Origin: Pseudonocardia sp. TRM90224
GTDB lineage: Bacteria > Actinomycetota > Actinomycetes > Mycobacteriales > Pseudonocardiaceae
DNA length: 64,000 nt
NCBI RefSeq assembly: GCF_021245725.1
Contig: NZ_JAJGSX010000032.1
Location: 39,627-103,626 of the forward strand
Direction: 5' to 3'
Positions 16,616-26,119 of the stretch are shown piece by piece. Below the pieces are notes generated by a model. The model was not told where the DNA came from and did not search any database. It was given only the letters and a program-made list of their open reading frames with translations. Made by a program: the position numbers and the translations under genes. How positions within the stretch are numbered: the first letter of the stretch is position 1; each line of letters begins with the position of its first letter.

Positions 16616-19321
16616 ATGCAGATGGTGGACGCCTACGGGGTGGAGTCGAGCACGGCACCGGCGTCGAGCCGCTCGAACCCCGCGGTGGCGGCGCGAGCGG
16701 CATCGTTCGTGCGCACCCTCTCGGCGCTCGTCGTGACCGCCGCCGCGGCGCTGTCGCTCCTCGAGGTCGTCGTCGGCGCCGACCCGCTGCGGGTGGTGGA
16801 CGACGCGTTCTGGATGGTCGGCGTGCCGACGGGCCCGAGCGTCGTCGTAGGGATGGCGTTGCTCGTGCTCGGGGCAGCACTGCGCGCCGGCAAGCGCGCG
16901 GGGTGGTGGGTCCTGGCTGTGCTCCTCGGTCTGTCGGCCGTCGCGGCGTTCGCGGAGGGCGGGTCCGGCGTCGAGCAAGTAGTCGTTCCGCTTGTCTGGA
17001 TCGCAGCGCTGGTGGCGGGACGGTCCGCGTTCGGCGCGCAGGTCGCGTCGGGATCGTGGGCGTCCGCCCTGCTGACGGCGACGATCGGGCTGGGCACCGC
17101 CCTCGCGGCGGGGTGGGCGCTCGCCGGCGCGACGCCGGGGTCGCCGCATCTCCCCTGGCTGCGCCTGGTGTGGGTCGTCGACCAGCTCACGGGAGGCACC
17201 TTCGAACTGGCCGGGCCAAACGCGGTGACCGGGTGGCTGCCGGTCGTCCTCGACCTGACAGGCGGCTGTGTGCTCGGTGCGGCGCTGGCGCTGTTCTTCC
17301 GCGGCGTGCGGGTCCGCCGAGCCGCACATGCCGAGGACGAGCTGCGGCTGCGCACGCTGATCGCCGCGCACGGTTCCGACGATTCGCTCGCCTGGTTCGC
17401 GACCCGACGCGACAAGCGGGTCGTGTTCGGCGCAGGAGGCCGAGCCGCCGTCGCCCACCGGGTGGTCGGTGGCTCGTCGGTCGCGGCCGGTGACCCGATC
17501 GGCCCCGTGGACGACTGGCCGTCCGCGGTGGCGGCCTGGCTCGTGGAGGCCCGGCGCTACGGCTGGCAGCCGGTCGTCCTCGCTGCGAGCGAAGTTGGGG
17601 CTGCGGTGTACCGGGAGCACGGTCTGCGGGTCCGGCGGATCGGGGACGAGGCGGTCGTCGACCTGGCCCGCCTGCTGCGCACCGGTGGACGGTCCGGTCG
17701 TGTCCGGCGCGCGGTGCGGCGCCTGTCCGCAGACGGCTACCGCACCACGGTGCGCCGCATCCGTGACGTGCCCGGTCCCGATCTCGCCGCGATCGCGGAG
17801 CGCGCGGACCGGTGGCGGCACGGCTCTGTCGAGCGCGGCTTCTCGATGGCCTCCGGCCGCACTGCGGACCCGGCCGACCTCGACAACCTGATCGTGGAGG
17901 CCTTCGCACCGGACGGATCCCCGTGCGGCCTGCTGACCTTCGCCCCGTGGGGTGGCGACGGCGCCTCGCTGGATGTGATGCGCCGCTCGGCGGACGCGCC
18001 GGCGGGAATCGTCGAGTTCATGATCGGACACCTCGCGGCCGGGGGCGGGATCCGGCGGGTGTCGCTCAACTTCGTGCTGTTCCGCGAGGCGCTGGAGAGC
18101 GGCTCCCGGCTGGGCGCCGGTCCGGTGGAGCGCGCCTGGCACACCGTCCTGCGCGTGACGTCGGCCTTCGTGCAGATCGAGTCCTTGCACACGTTCAGCT
18201 GCACCTTCGAGCCGGACTGGGCACCACGGCTGCTGTGCTGGTCGGGCAGCTCCGCACGGGCCGTCGTGGCCGCGGGCCTCGCCGAAGGCTTCCTACACGT
18301 GCCGGGGTACGGGGGCGGAGACCGCGCGACCGCTGCCCGCCCGCGCGACCAGGTCTTCCTGCACCAGGTCCACCTCCTGGACCCGACGGCGCCGGACGAG
18401 GTTCGGGCGAGCTACCCCGGCCTCGTCGGCCTGGTCGACGACATCGCCGCGCTCCGCAGGCGGCACGCCGGCCTGGGTCGTGACGAGCATTCCGGGGTGA
18501 CCGCGACGGTCGCCGGACGGATCAGGGCGCGGCGTGCGTTCGGCGCGCTGGCCTTCGCAACCGTGCGGGCGGGCGCCCAGCAGATCCAGGTCATCGTCGA
18601 GGCTTCGACCGCAGGCACGGACGCGCTATCTGCGTGGAAGGCGACCGTCGGCCCGGACGACCTCGTCGTGGTGACCGGCGAGATCGTCGCTTCCCGCAGC
18701 GGCGAGCTGTCCGTGCTCGCCGACCGGTGGACGCTCGCCGCGACGTCCGTGCGGCCCGTCCACGCGGACCCGCTCTGCGACGCCGCCGAGCAGACGTTGC
18801 TGAGGCTCGGGTTCACCGAAGCCGCTCTCCCCCCGTGGCACCCGGCGCAAACCGGCGGGTTCGGGCCGGGCAGCGACGGCACCGCCGAACGCCTCTTCCA
18901 CATCGACCGGTCCCCCGGTGGGCCGGTGCTGCACGTGCGTCAGTCCCTCGCCGACGCCCCGGCGATGCGGGAGCTGCTGGACCACCTGGTCACCGACCTG
19001 CCCGCTGCCGGTGCCCACGCCGCACCCGGTGCCGTCGAGTCCAGGCTCCCCGCCGCCCTCGTTCCGTTCGCGCGCCCTCGTGACGACGACCCGGACACCG
19101 CGGATGCCTGGCGGCTCGTGGCCGACGGCCGCGAGGTGGCCGTCGGCGCGACGGGCTTGACCGACCCGGCGCGGTTGCGCGGGATGCTCGGGTCCGGTGC
19201 CGTCATCGGCGTGTTCGAACGCGGCGTGCTGCCGTTCGCGACGCTGCGGGTCGACCTCGTGGCACTCGCCGGCACGGCCGTTCCCCTCGCGGTCCGGCTC
19301 ACCACGAGCGCGGCCCCGTGA
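16616..19321 (+). CDS. LysX/MprF-like phosphatidylglycerol aminoacyltransferase with eroded lysyl-tRNA synthetase domain
   Basis: 901 residues. Order: six to seven membrane segments (about 30-220), a DUF2156 aminoacyl-lipid transferase domain (about 245-590, including SLNFVLFREALESGSRLG), an OB-fold (about 628-715), and a tail (716-901). It resembles mycobacterial LysX, which fuses the lipid transferase to lysyl-tRNA synthetase and adds lysine to phosphatidylglycerol, lowering surface charge. Here the class II core is almost gone: the tail keeps a weak echo (GFTEAALPPWHP) but no motif 2 (FRNE-like) or motif 3. It must use charged tRNA made elsewhere. AGGGAGGG precedes the ATG. Coupled by a 4-base overlap to the esterase downstream. 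Confidence 0.83.
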   Translation: MQMVDAYGVESSTAPASSRSNPAVAARAASFVRTLSALVVTAAAALSLLEVVVGADPLRVVDDAFWMVGVPTGPSVVVGMALLVLGAALRAGKRAGWWVLAVLLGLSAVAAFAEGGSGVEQVVVPLVWIAALVAGRSAFGAQVASGSWASALLTATIGLGTALAAGWALAGATPGSPHLPWLRLVWVVDQLTGGTFELAGPNAVTGWLPVVLDLTGGCVLGAALALFFRGVRVRRAAHAEDELRLRTLIAAHGSDDSLAWFATRRDKRVVFGAGGRAAVAHRVVGGSSVAAGDPIGPVDDWPSAVAAWLVEARRYGWQPVVLAASEVGAAVYREHGLRVRRIGDEAVVDLARLLRTGGRSGRVRRAVRRLSADGYRTTVRRIRDVPGPDLAAIAERADRWRHGSVERGFSMASGRTADPADLDNLIVEAFAPDGSPCGLLTFAPWGGDGASLDVMRRSADAPAGIVEFMIGHLAAGGGIRRVSLNFVLFREALESGSRLGAGPVERAWHTVLRVTSAFVQIESLHTFSCTFEPDWAPRLLCWSGSSARAVVAAGLAEGFLHVPGYGGGDRATAARPRDQVFLHQVHLLDPTAPDEVRASYPGLVGLVDDIAALRRRHAGLGRDEHSGVTATVAGRIRARRAFGALAFATVRAGAQQIQVIVEASTAGTDALSAWKATVGPDDLVVVTGEIVASRSGELSVLADRWTLAATSVRPVHADPLCDAAEQTLLRLGFTEAALPPWHPAQTGGFGPGSDGTAERLFHIDRSPGGPVLHVRQSLADAPAMRELLDHLVTDLPAAGAHAAPGAVESRLPAALVPFARPRDDDPDTADAWRLVADGREVAVGATGLTDPARLRGMLGSGAVIGVFERGVLPFATLRVDLVALAGTAVPLAVRLTTSAAP

Positions 19322-20628
19322 CCAGCGCGGTGTCGTCGCTGCTCGACCTGCCGCTGCTCTCCGGGGGTCTGCCGCTGGCGATCTCGCTCGCCGGTCTGGC
19401 CGCCGCCGTCCTCCTCGCCTGGCCACGGGACCGTCGCTGGTGGAGACGGGAAGTGCCGCTCGTCGTGGGGGTCGCGGCGGCGGGCGCCGGGGCGACTGCG
19501 CTCCTGCTCAACGTCGTGTGGCGGCCGTTCCCCGACACGCTCCCCGCGCGACTGTTCGTGTGGGCCGGCGTCGCGGCCGCCGCCCTGCTGGCAGCTGGTC
19601 TGCACCTCGCGCGCAGGGGGCGGCTGTTCCGCCTGCTCGCGGTACCGGCCACGGTGCTCGTGCTCGCCACGTGCGGGGTGAAGATCAACGCGATCTACGG
19701 GTACTACCCCACCACGCGCGAGGCGCTGGGGATCTCCGTAGCGAACGCGGTGGACCTCGCCCAGGTCCCGCGGCCGGCCGCCCACGTCGTCGGGCTGGCC
19801 GGCTGGCGCCCGCCGCCGAACCTGCCGCAACGCGGCGGGATCGCGGAGGTCCAGATCCCGGGGACGACGTCGGGGTTCTCCGCCCGCTCGGGCATCGTCT
19901 ACCTCCCCCCGGCCGCCCTGGTCCCCGACGCGCCCCGGCTGCCGGTGCTGGTGTTGATCGCCGGCTCGCCCGGTGGTCCTCGGGACTGGCTCACCGCCGG
20001 GCGCCTCGTCGACGTGATGGACCGGTTCGCCGCGGCTCACCACGGGATCGCGCCGGTGGTCGTGGTCCCGGACGCCACCGGGGAGCGGTTCGCGAACCCG
20101 TTGTGCATGGACTCGCGGCGCGGCAACGCAGAGACCTACCTGCGCCGCGACGTGCCCGATTGGGCCAAGCGCACCCTCAACGTCGACCCCGATCCCAGCC
20201 GGTGGGCGATCGCGGGCTTCTCCTACGGCGGCACCTGCGCGCTGCAGCTCGCGGTGCGGGCGCCGGAGGTCTACCCCACGTTCCTCGATATCGGCGGGCA
20301 GGACGAACCCTCGATCAGCACCCGTGAGCAGACCATCCGCGAGCTGTTCGACGGGGACGCCGCACGGTTCCACGCCGTCAACCCGCTGGACCTGCTCGCC
20401 ACCCGCCGGTACGACGGGACGTCCGGCACCGTCGTCGTCGGGTCCGACGAAGGCGCGGATGTGCCTCGCGCGAAGCGGCTCGCGGAGGTCGCCACTGCCT
20501 CCGGGATGCGCGTCCGGTTCCTCGTCCTGCCCGGCGGTCATTCGTGGACGGTCGCGACGGCCGGGCTGCAGCTCGCGCTGCCCGACATCGCCGACCGCGC
20601 CGGCATTCCGCCGAGCACGTCCGGCTGA
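19318..20628 (+). CDS. membrane-anchored alpha/beta hydrolase (esterase family)
   Basis: 436 residues. Three or four N-terminal membrane segments (about 15-120) are followed by an extracytoplasmic esterase-D-like hydrolase domain (about 170-430). Nucleophile Ser302 in AGFSYGG and His408 in PGGHSW are visible; an acidic partner is probably in VVVGSDEGAD. The GTG start overlaps the stop of the LysX-like gene (GTGA). Pairing of lipid aminoacyltransferases with such esterases is known in actinobacteria, where the esterase can remove aminoacyl groups from lipids; that role here is inference. Confidence 0.8.
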   Translation: MTSAVSSLLDLPLLSGGLPLAISLAGLAAAVLLAWPRDRRWWRREVPLVVGVAAAGAGATALLLNVVWRPFPDTLPARLFVWAGVAAAALLAAGLHLARRGRLFRLLAVPATVLVLATCGVKINAIYGYYPTTREALGISVANAVDLAQVPRPAAHVVGLAGWRPPPNLPQRGGIAEVQIPGTTSGFSARSGIVYLPPAALVPDAPRLPVLVLIAGSPGGPRDWLTAGRLVDVMDRFAAAHHGIAPVVVVPDATGERFANPLCMDSRRGNAETYLRRDVPDWAKRTLNVDPDPSRWAIAGFSYGGTCALQLAVRAPEVYPTFLDIGGQDEPSISTREQTIRELFDGDAARFHAVNPLDLLATRRYDGTSGTVVVGSDEGADVPRAKRLAEVATASGMRVRFLVLPGGHSWTVATAGLQLALPDIADRAGIPPSTSG

Positions 20629-20722
20629 ACCCTGCCATCACATACGCCCACCTGGCGCCGAACGCGGTGACGGGTCGAGCAGGATGAGCACCGCGGAGAT
20701 GCCGCACGTGAAGGAGCAAGCC

Positions 20723-21382
20723 ATGATCCGGGTGGTCGTGATCGACGACGAGGCCCTCGTGCGATCCGGGTTCACGATGATCCTGCAAGCAGCGGGCGAC
20801 ATCGAGGTGGTCGCCACGGCCACCGGGGTGGACGCCGTCCGCGAGATCGGGCTGGCCCGACCCGACGTGGTGCTGCTCGACATCCGGATGCCCGAGGTGG
20901 ACGGGCTGACAGTGCTCGAACGGGTCCTCGCGTCGAATGACCCGCCGATCGTCGCGATGCTCACCACGTTCGACACCGACGAGTACATCGAGCAGGCGCT
21001 CGCCTCGGGCGCGGCCGGGTTCCTGCTCAAGGACACCGACCCGGAACAGCTGATCCACTCCGTGCGGGCCCTTGCGGCCGGCGCCGTCGTGTTCTCCCCC
21101 GGCGCCACGCGCCCCATCCTCGCCGGGCGCCGGGACCAGGGGCGCCGTGACGCCGAGACCCGCGTCGCGGCCCTGACCGAGCGCGAACGCGATGTCCTGG
21201 CGCTGATCGGAGAGGGCCTGTCGAACGCCGAGATCGGACGCGTCCTGTTCCTCAGCGCCAGCACCGTGAAGGACCACGTGAGCGCCATCCTGGGCAAGCT
21301 CGACGTCACCAGCCGTGTGCAGGCCGCGTTGCTGGCCCAGCTCGCAGGGCTGGAACGACCCCGACCGGGCGCCATCCCGTGA
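20723..21382 (+). CDS. NarL/LuxR-family response regulator
   Basis: 219 residues: receiver domain with acidic pocket (IDDE), phosphoacceptor Asp53 in LLDIRMP, and conserved Lys in LLKDTDPE; C-terminal LuxR helix-turn-helix with LTERERDVLALIGEGLSNAEIG. AAGGAG is 6 bases before the ATG at 20723; an upstream in-frame ATG at 20684 has a poorer context. Overlaps the kinase gene by 4 bases. Candidate binder of the GCCGACCGG elements nearby (inference). Confidence 0.93.
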   Translation: MIRVVVIDDEALVRSGFTMILQAAGDIEVVATATGVDAVREIGLARPDVVLLDIRMPEVDGLTVLERVLASNDPPIVAMLTTFDTDEYIEQALASGAAGFLLKDTDPEQLIHSVRALAAGAVVFSPGATRPILAGRRDQGRRDAETRVAALTERERDVLALIGEGLSNAEIGRVLFLSASTVKDHVSAILGKLDVTSRVQAALLAQLAGLERPRPGAIP

Positions 21383-22512
21383 CGGCTCCGACGACACGCC
21401 GGTGGGGCACCGCGTGGTCCGTGCTCGCGGAGGCCGGGCTGCTCGGCGCCGCCGCGCTGGACTCCCTGCTCGAAACCACCTCGTCCGACGGCGTCTGGCC
21501 GTGGCTCACCGCCGGGCTCGCGCTCGCCGGGCTGCTCGTGCGGCGGCACCGGCCGGGGCTCGGCTTCCTGGCGACGCTGCCCGGGCTCATCACCTCGTCA
21601 GGGTTGATCGCGACGCTCATCGCGCTCTACAGCCTGTCCCGCCAGTCGGACAGCAAGCGCGTGGTCGGCGCAGCGGCCACGGTCACCGTCATCGGTTTCG
21701 CGGTCAAGTTCCCCGTCCCGGGCGAACCGTTCTTCGATCGCGAAACGCTGATCGAGCTGGTCTACGGGATCTTGCAGGGCGCGGCGCCGGCCGCGCTCGG
21801 CCAGCTCGTGCGCGCTCGGGAGACGCTGCGCCGCCAGCTGCGCGAGCTCGACGACTCCCACCGTGCCGAACAGGAACTCCGTGAGGCCCAGGTGCTCGAG
21901 CGCGAACGCAACCGGCTCGCCCGCGAGATGCACGACGTCGTCTCCCACCAGGTCAGCCTGATCGCCGTGCAGGCCGGAGCGCTGCAGATCGGCGGCCCGG
22001 ACGACACCACGCGGCAGGCCGCCCGCACGATCCGTGAGCTAGGCGTCTCCACCCTCGACGAGCTCCGACACATGGTGGCCGTCCTGCGCACGCCGAACTC
22101 GGATCGCCAGCCCTTGCAACCCCAACCCGGGCTCGCGCAGCTGCGCGCACTGGTCGAGAGCTCCGGCATCGGCGTCACCCTCGAGCAGGACCCCGACCTC
22201 GACCACGCCCTCGACCGGCACGCGCAGCGCGCGGTCTACCGCACCGTCCAGGAGGGCCTGACCAACGCCCGCAAGCACGCGCCGGGCGCGCCGGTCCGGG
22301 TCCGGGTCGTGCGGGACGGCCCGGACATCGAGGTCACCGTGCACAACGGCCGGGCCACCGGCCGCCCGCTCGGGCTGCCCAGCTCGCAGCAGGGACTCGT
22401 CGGTCTCCGGGAACGAGCCGACCTCGTCGGCGGCACCCTCACCAGTGGGCCCGCCGACGAGGGCGGCTTCCGGCTCGTCCTGCGCCTGCCCGCTACCGCG
22501 CGCCGCTCCTGA
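21379..22512 (+). CDS. NarL-type sensor histidine kinase
   Basis: 377 residues: four membrane segments within the first ~135 residues with almost no extracytoplasmic loop, a short coiled coil, HisKA_3 dimerisation domain with phospho-acceptor His185 in REMHDVVSHQ, then an HATPase domain (VQEGLTNARKHA, later GLVGLRERADLVGGTL). GTG start overlaps the regulator's stop. The signal is probably membrane-borne since no sensor loop is visible. Its 3' end overlaps the convergent gene by 20 bases. Confidence 0.93.
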   Translation: MTAPTTRRWGTAWSVLAEAGLLGAAALDSLLETTSSDGVWPWLTAGLALAGLLVRRHRPGLGFLATLPGLITSSGLIATLIALYSLSRQSDSKRVVGAAATVTVIGFAVKFPVPGEPFFDRETLIELVYGILQGAAPAALGQLVRARETLRRQLRELDDSHRAEQELREAQVLERERNRLAREMHDVVSHQVSLIAVQAGALQIGGPDDTTRQAARTIRELGVSTLDELRHMVAVLRTPNSDRQPLQPQPGLAQLRALVESSGIGVTLEQDPDLDHALDRHAQRAVYRTVQEGLTNARKHAPGAPVRVRVVRDGPDIEVTVHNGRATGRPLGLPSSQQGLVGLRERADLVGGTLTSGPADEGGFRLVLRLPATARRS

Positions 22513-23794
22513 CGTACTTCGCCGGGATGGTGGCGGCGTGGAGCAGGTACTCCAGCGGCCCCCGGCGGAAGAACCGCGTCCAGGTCCAGGCGAACACGGT
22601 GACGCCGACGACGAAGCAGATCAGCGGCACCCAGCTGTCCTGCGTGCTGGTTCCCTTGGGCACCGACACCAGCGACGACACCACGAAGTGACCGACGTAG
22701 GCCGTGAGGGACATGGTGCCCACGGCGATGACGGGGGTGGCCAGGCGACGCAGCCGCGGCAACCGGTCCAGGGCCACCGTCGCGCACACGATCACGGTGA
22801 TCGCGACGCCGAGGCTGCCGATGATGTCGAACGTCGTGCCGCTGTGCGGTCCTGCCGTCAGCAGCGACCAGGGCGAGCCGAGCTGGTCGGGCCGCATCAT
22901 GCCCGAACCGGAGTCGAAGGACTTCGGTCCCGAGTCCATGCCCATCTTCAGCATGGCGGCGCTCTGCTCGGCCAGCGCCGCGGCGGCGCCGTCGAACACC
23001 ATGGCCGCCAGATACGGCGTCCCGTACCCGACCGCCATCAGGGCAGCGCCGAGCGCGGCCAGCCGCGGCCACACCGTGCGCGCCACCAGGTCGAGCCGGC
23101 CCAGCGCCATGCCGGTGATCACGAACGGCATCCAGGTGATCGTCGGGTACAGCCCGGTGAGCAGGAGATCCAGCACACCCACGTCAGAGAGCTTCTTGAG
23201 CGGGTCGAAGGCGTTGATCGTCGCCGTGACCGGCTCGGTCAGCAGCGACCTGAGCACGAACGCCAGTTGCGGGGTGACGACCGCGAGCACGCCCGCGATG
23301 ATTGCGAGCGTCCTGGCCCGCAGCCGCAGCAGCGGCATGGCCAGCAGGAAGTAGACCCCGTAGAAGGCGAGGATCACCACGTCCCCGTAGGCCATCGCCA
23401 GCACGGTGCCCAGCGCCAGCAGGATCGCGGCGCGGATCGCGATCCGCACCTTCGCCTGCCGCCCGGCGAGCCCGGTCTTCGGCTCCAGCCGGCCCGCGAT
23501 CAGCACCAGGGAGAACCCGGCGAGCGTCGCGAACAGGACCGACGAACGACCGTCGGCCAGGTATCGCAACCAGCCGGCCACGCCGTCCACCGCTCCCAGC
23601 GGGGGTCCGATGTGCACGGTGTACATGCCGAAGACGGCCAGCGCGCGGGCCAGGTCCACCCCGGCCAACCTCGCCATCGACGGAGCTGAGGTGTCCCGCG
23701 CGGGCGGGCCACCGACGGGAGGAGGAGCCTCCGGCGCACGTTTGATGATCTGATCCACCAAGTCACTGTCGTCGACCCGGGGCCGTCCGGGCAT
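22493..23794 (-). CDS. polytopic membrane protein, DUF418/acyltransferase-like
   Basis: 433 residues with ten or more membrane segments. The opening RLAGVDLARALAVFGMYTVH and the closing part (TAYVGHFV, then WTRFFRRGPLEYLLH) follow the DUF418/DUF1624 pattern of membrane proteins thought to transfer acyl groups. The start is uncertain: ATG at 23794 is used; ATG at 23677, directly before the first membrane segment, is an alternative. It converges on the kinase gene and is divergent from the ABC exporter, sharing a promoter region with GCCGACCGG elements. Confidence 0.78.
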   Translation of the reverse strand: MPGRPRVDDSDLVDQIIKRAPEAPPPVGGPPARDTSAPSMARLAGVDLARALAVFGMYTVHIGPPLGAVDGVAGWLRYLADGRSSVLFATLAGFSLVLIAGRLEPKTGLAGRQAKVRIAIRAAILLALGTVLAMAYGDVVILAFYGVYFLLAMPLLRLRARTLAIIAGVLAVVTPQLAFVLRSLLTEPVTATINAFDPLKKLSDVGVLDLLLTGLYPTITWMPFVITGMALGRLDLVARTVWPRLAALGAALMAVGYGTPYLAAMVFDGAAAALAEQSAAMLKMGMDSGPKSFDSGSGMMRPDQLGSPWSLLTAGPHSGTTFDIIGSLGVAITVIVCATVALDRLPRLRRLATPVIAVGTMSLTAYVGHFVVSSLVSVPKGTSTQDSWVPLICFVVGVTVFAWTWTRFFRRGPLEYLLHAATIPAKYVRSGAR

Positions 23795-23818
23795 CGGGCA
23801 GGCTTCGGCTTGATCGAC

Positions 23819-23855
23819 CCGGTCGGCGGAGGCTGTCCCCGCCGACCGGCGGGGG
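23819..23855. promoter_or_regulatory. paired GCCGACCGG elements between DUF418-like and ABC exporter genes
   Basis: The strong copy 23837-23855 (CCCCGCC and its complement around GACC, plus one G) is identical over 19 bases to the copy at 16496-16514. A second core GCCGACCGG in the opposite orientation lies at 23819-23827. One element may serve each divergent gene. Confidence 0.6.
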
Positions 23856-23958
23856 CGGACGGGACCGTTGCCGGATTCTGCGACGCGGGCTCCGGACACA
23901 GAATCGGGTGAGGTCGCCGATCGGCGACCCGACCGAACCCGATCTGCACAGGACTTCC

Positions 23959-25734
23959 GTGACCACCGCTCCAGCCCCGTCGACGACGCACGCCGAGACC
24001 CGGTCCACCCGTCGGACGTTCCGGGCGCTCTACCCCTACATCAAGCCGCACCGCGCAGCAGTCGCGCTCGGCCTCCTGCTCTCGCTCGCCGGGGCCGCCG
24101 GCGGGCTGCTCCAGCCGCTCGCGACGAAGGAACTGCTGGACCGGCTCTCCGCCGGTGACACCATCACGGGGATCCTGCTGGCCCTCACCGCGCTGGTGCT
24201 GATCGCGACCGCGTTCGAGGCGCTCGGCGCCTACGTGCTGGAGCGGACGGCGGAGTCGGTCGTGCTCGCCGCCCGGCGCACCCTCATCGGACGGCTGCTG
24301 CGATTGCGTCTCGCCGAGGTCGAGCGGGTCCCGCCCGGCGATCTGATGTCCCGAGTCACCTCCGACACCACCCTGCTGCGGGCGGTCACCACCCGCGCGG
24401 TCGTGTCCGCGGCCACCGGCGCGCTGACCCTGGTCGCCGCGATCGCGCTGATGGCGACCCTCGACGTCGTGCTGCTCGCCGTGAGCCTCGGCGTGGTCAT
24501 GGTGACCAGCGGGGCCGTCGCCCTGCTCATGCCCAAGATCGGTGAAGCGACCGAGCGCTCCCAGGAAGCCGTCGCGGACATCTCCTCGATGCTGGAGCGG
24601 GTCTTCGGCGCGTTCCGCACCGTGAAGGCGTCCGGCGCCGAGGAGCGCGAGACCGCCGCCGTCGACCGGGCCGCGCACCGCGCATGGCGGCACGGGGTGA
24701 GGAGCGCGAAGTGGGAGGCCATCGCCGGAACGGCCGACGAGCTCGCCGTGCAGCTGGCGTTCCTCGCCGTCCTCGCGGTCGGCGGGATGCGGGTCGCGTC
24801 CGGTGCGATCCCCGCGTCCACCCTCGTCGCCTTCCTGCTCTACCTCTTCTACCTCATCGAGCCGGTCGCCAAGCTCGTCGAGGCGGCGACCCAGTACCAG
24901 GAGGGCGCGGCCGCGATCTCCCGCATCGACCACGCCCAGCAGCTGGCGATCGAACCCCTCGCGCCGGTGTCCGGTGCGCAGAGAGCGGACGGTCCGGCGT
25001 CGGTCCGCTTCGACGACGTCTCCTTTCGCTACGGACCGGGCGCACCCCTGGTCCACAGCGGCGTGAGCTTCGCGGCTCCCGGCGCCGGGATCACCGCCTT
25101 CGTCGGCCCGTCCGGTGCCGGCAAGTCGACGGTCTTCGCGCTCATCGAACGGTTCTACGAGGTGACCAGCGGGCAGATCCTCGTCGACGGCACGGACGTC
25201 CGCGACTGGCCGCTGCCCGACCTGCGGGCCGCGATCGGCTACGTGGAGCAGGACACCCCTGTGCTCGCCGGAACCCTGCGCGAGAACCTGACCTTCGCCG
25301 CGCCCGACGCCACCGACGACGACATCCACGACGTCCTGGCCCGCACCGAGCTCGACCACCTCCTCACCCGCCTGCCCGACGGCTGGCACACTCCGGTCGG
25401 GCACCGCGGCGCCCGCCTGTCCGGCGGCGAACGGCAACGCATCGCGATCGCCCGCGCCCTGCTGCGCAGGCCCCGACTGCTGCTCCTGGACGAGGCCACC
25501 GCGCACCTCGACGGTCTCACCGAGCTGGCGCTGCTCGACCTCGTCGCCGACATCGCCCGCGACACCACGGTCCTGGTCATCGCGCACCGCCTGTCCACGG
25601 TGACCAGTGCGGACCGGATCGTCGTGCTGGAGGCAGGACGGGTACGGGCCACCGGAACCCACACCGAGCTGATCACCGACGACCCGCTCTACGCCCAGCT
25701 GGCCGCCACGCAGCTGCAGCGGTCCCAGGCCTGA
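23959..25734 (+). CDS. ABC exporter, fused membrane and ATPase domains
   Basis: 591 residues. Six membrane segments (about 25-320) then a nucleotide-binding domain with Walker A GPSGAGKST, signature LSGGERQRIAIARALL, Walker B RLLLLDEATAHLD and switch His in VLVIAHRLSTV. Homodimeric drug or lipid exporter type. The GTG at 23959 is preferred (AGGA 6 bases upstream) over an ATG at 23908. Belongs to the block sharing the GCCGACCGG element; substrate unknown. Confidence 0.9.
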   Translation: MTTAPAPSTTHAETRSTRRTFRALYPYIKPHRAAVALGLLLSLAGAAGGLLQPLATKELLDRLSAGDTITGILLALTALVLIATAFEALGAYVLERTAESVVLAARRTLIGRLLRLRLAEVERVPPGDLMSRVTSDTTLLRAVTTRAVVSAATGALTLVAAIALMATLDVVLLAVSLGVVMVTSGAVALLMPKIGEATERSQEAVADISSMLERVFGAFRTVKASGAEERETAAVDRAAHRAWRHGVRSAKWEAIAGTADELAVQLAFLAVLAVGGMRVASGAIPASTLVAFLLYLFYLIEPVAKLVEAATQYQEGAAAISRIDHAQQLAIEPLAPVSGAQRADGPASVRFDDVSFRYGPGAPLVHSGVSFAAPGAGITAFVGPSGAGKSTVFALIERFYEVTSGQILVDGTDVRDWPLPDLRAAIGYVEQDTPVLAGTLRENLTFAAPDATDDDIHDVLARTELDHLLTRLPDGWHTPVGHRGARLSGGERQRIAIARALLRRPRLLLLDEATAHLDGLTELALLDLVADIARDTTVLVIAHRLSTVTSADRIVVLEAGRVRATGTHTELITDDPLYAQLAATQLQRSQA

Positions 25735-25911
25735 ACCACGAGCACACCACTGGATCATCAGGTGGCCGGTCTCCGCCGGCTCAGCGGCAACGAGGAGGTC
25801 CGCGCGCATCGGCTCCGGCTCGCCACCGTGGCGAACGCATGTACGCCGTCGTCGTCGGCCGCGGCATGCCACACCGGCGGCGCTGGCGCGATCCTGGCGC
25901 CTTCGCTCACG

Positions 25912-26100
25912 TCACCCAGGTGCCACGGCCCGGGCAGCCCGTTGCAGGACGACCGCGGCGGTCGCTCGGGCCAGCCGGACCGGGCGGAACGACCGGTGGG
26001 GCCGGTGGGGCTCGAGTGGCGCGGTCGGGTCGACCTGGCGGCGGACCGCCTCGGCGCACAGATGGCTGGCGAGGGGCAGCAGCAGGAGCGGCTCAGACAT
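25912..26100 (-). CDS. small hypothetical protein
   Basis: 62 residues beginning MSEPLLLLPLASHLCAEAVR, then basic and Arg/Ala-rich, likely helical. Not recognised; short basic proteins of this look occur in actinomycetes. Its reality is supported by the signals: AAGGA 6 bases before the ATG, a TATAAT -10 box, and a perfect palindrome inside the promoter (26120-26147). The 170 bases between its stop and the ABC exporter gene hold another possible open frame of about 50 codons starting just after the stop, not called. Confidence 0.5.
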   Translation of the reverse strand: MSEPLLLLPLASHLCAEAVRRQVDPTAPLEPHRPHRSFRPVRLARATAAVVLQRAARAVAPG

Positions 26101-26119
26101 CGGATTCCTTCTCTTCGCA

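Noticed and set aside
25742..25911. Second tiny gene following the 62-residue frame
   Set aside because: A GTG just after the stop opens about 50 codons, but composition is not convincing and there is no independent start signal.
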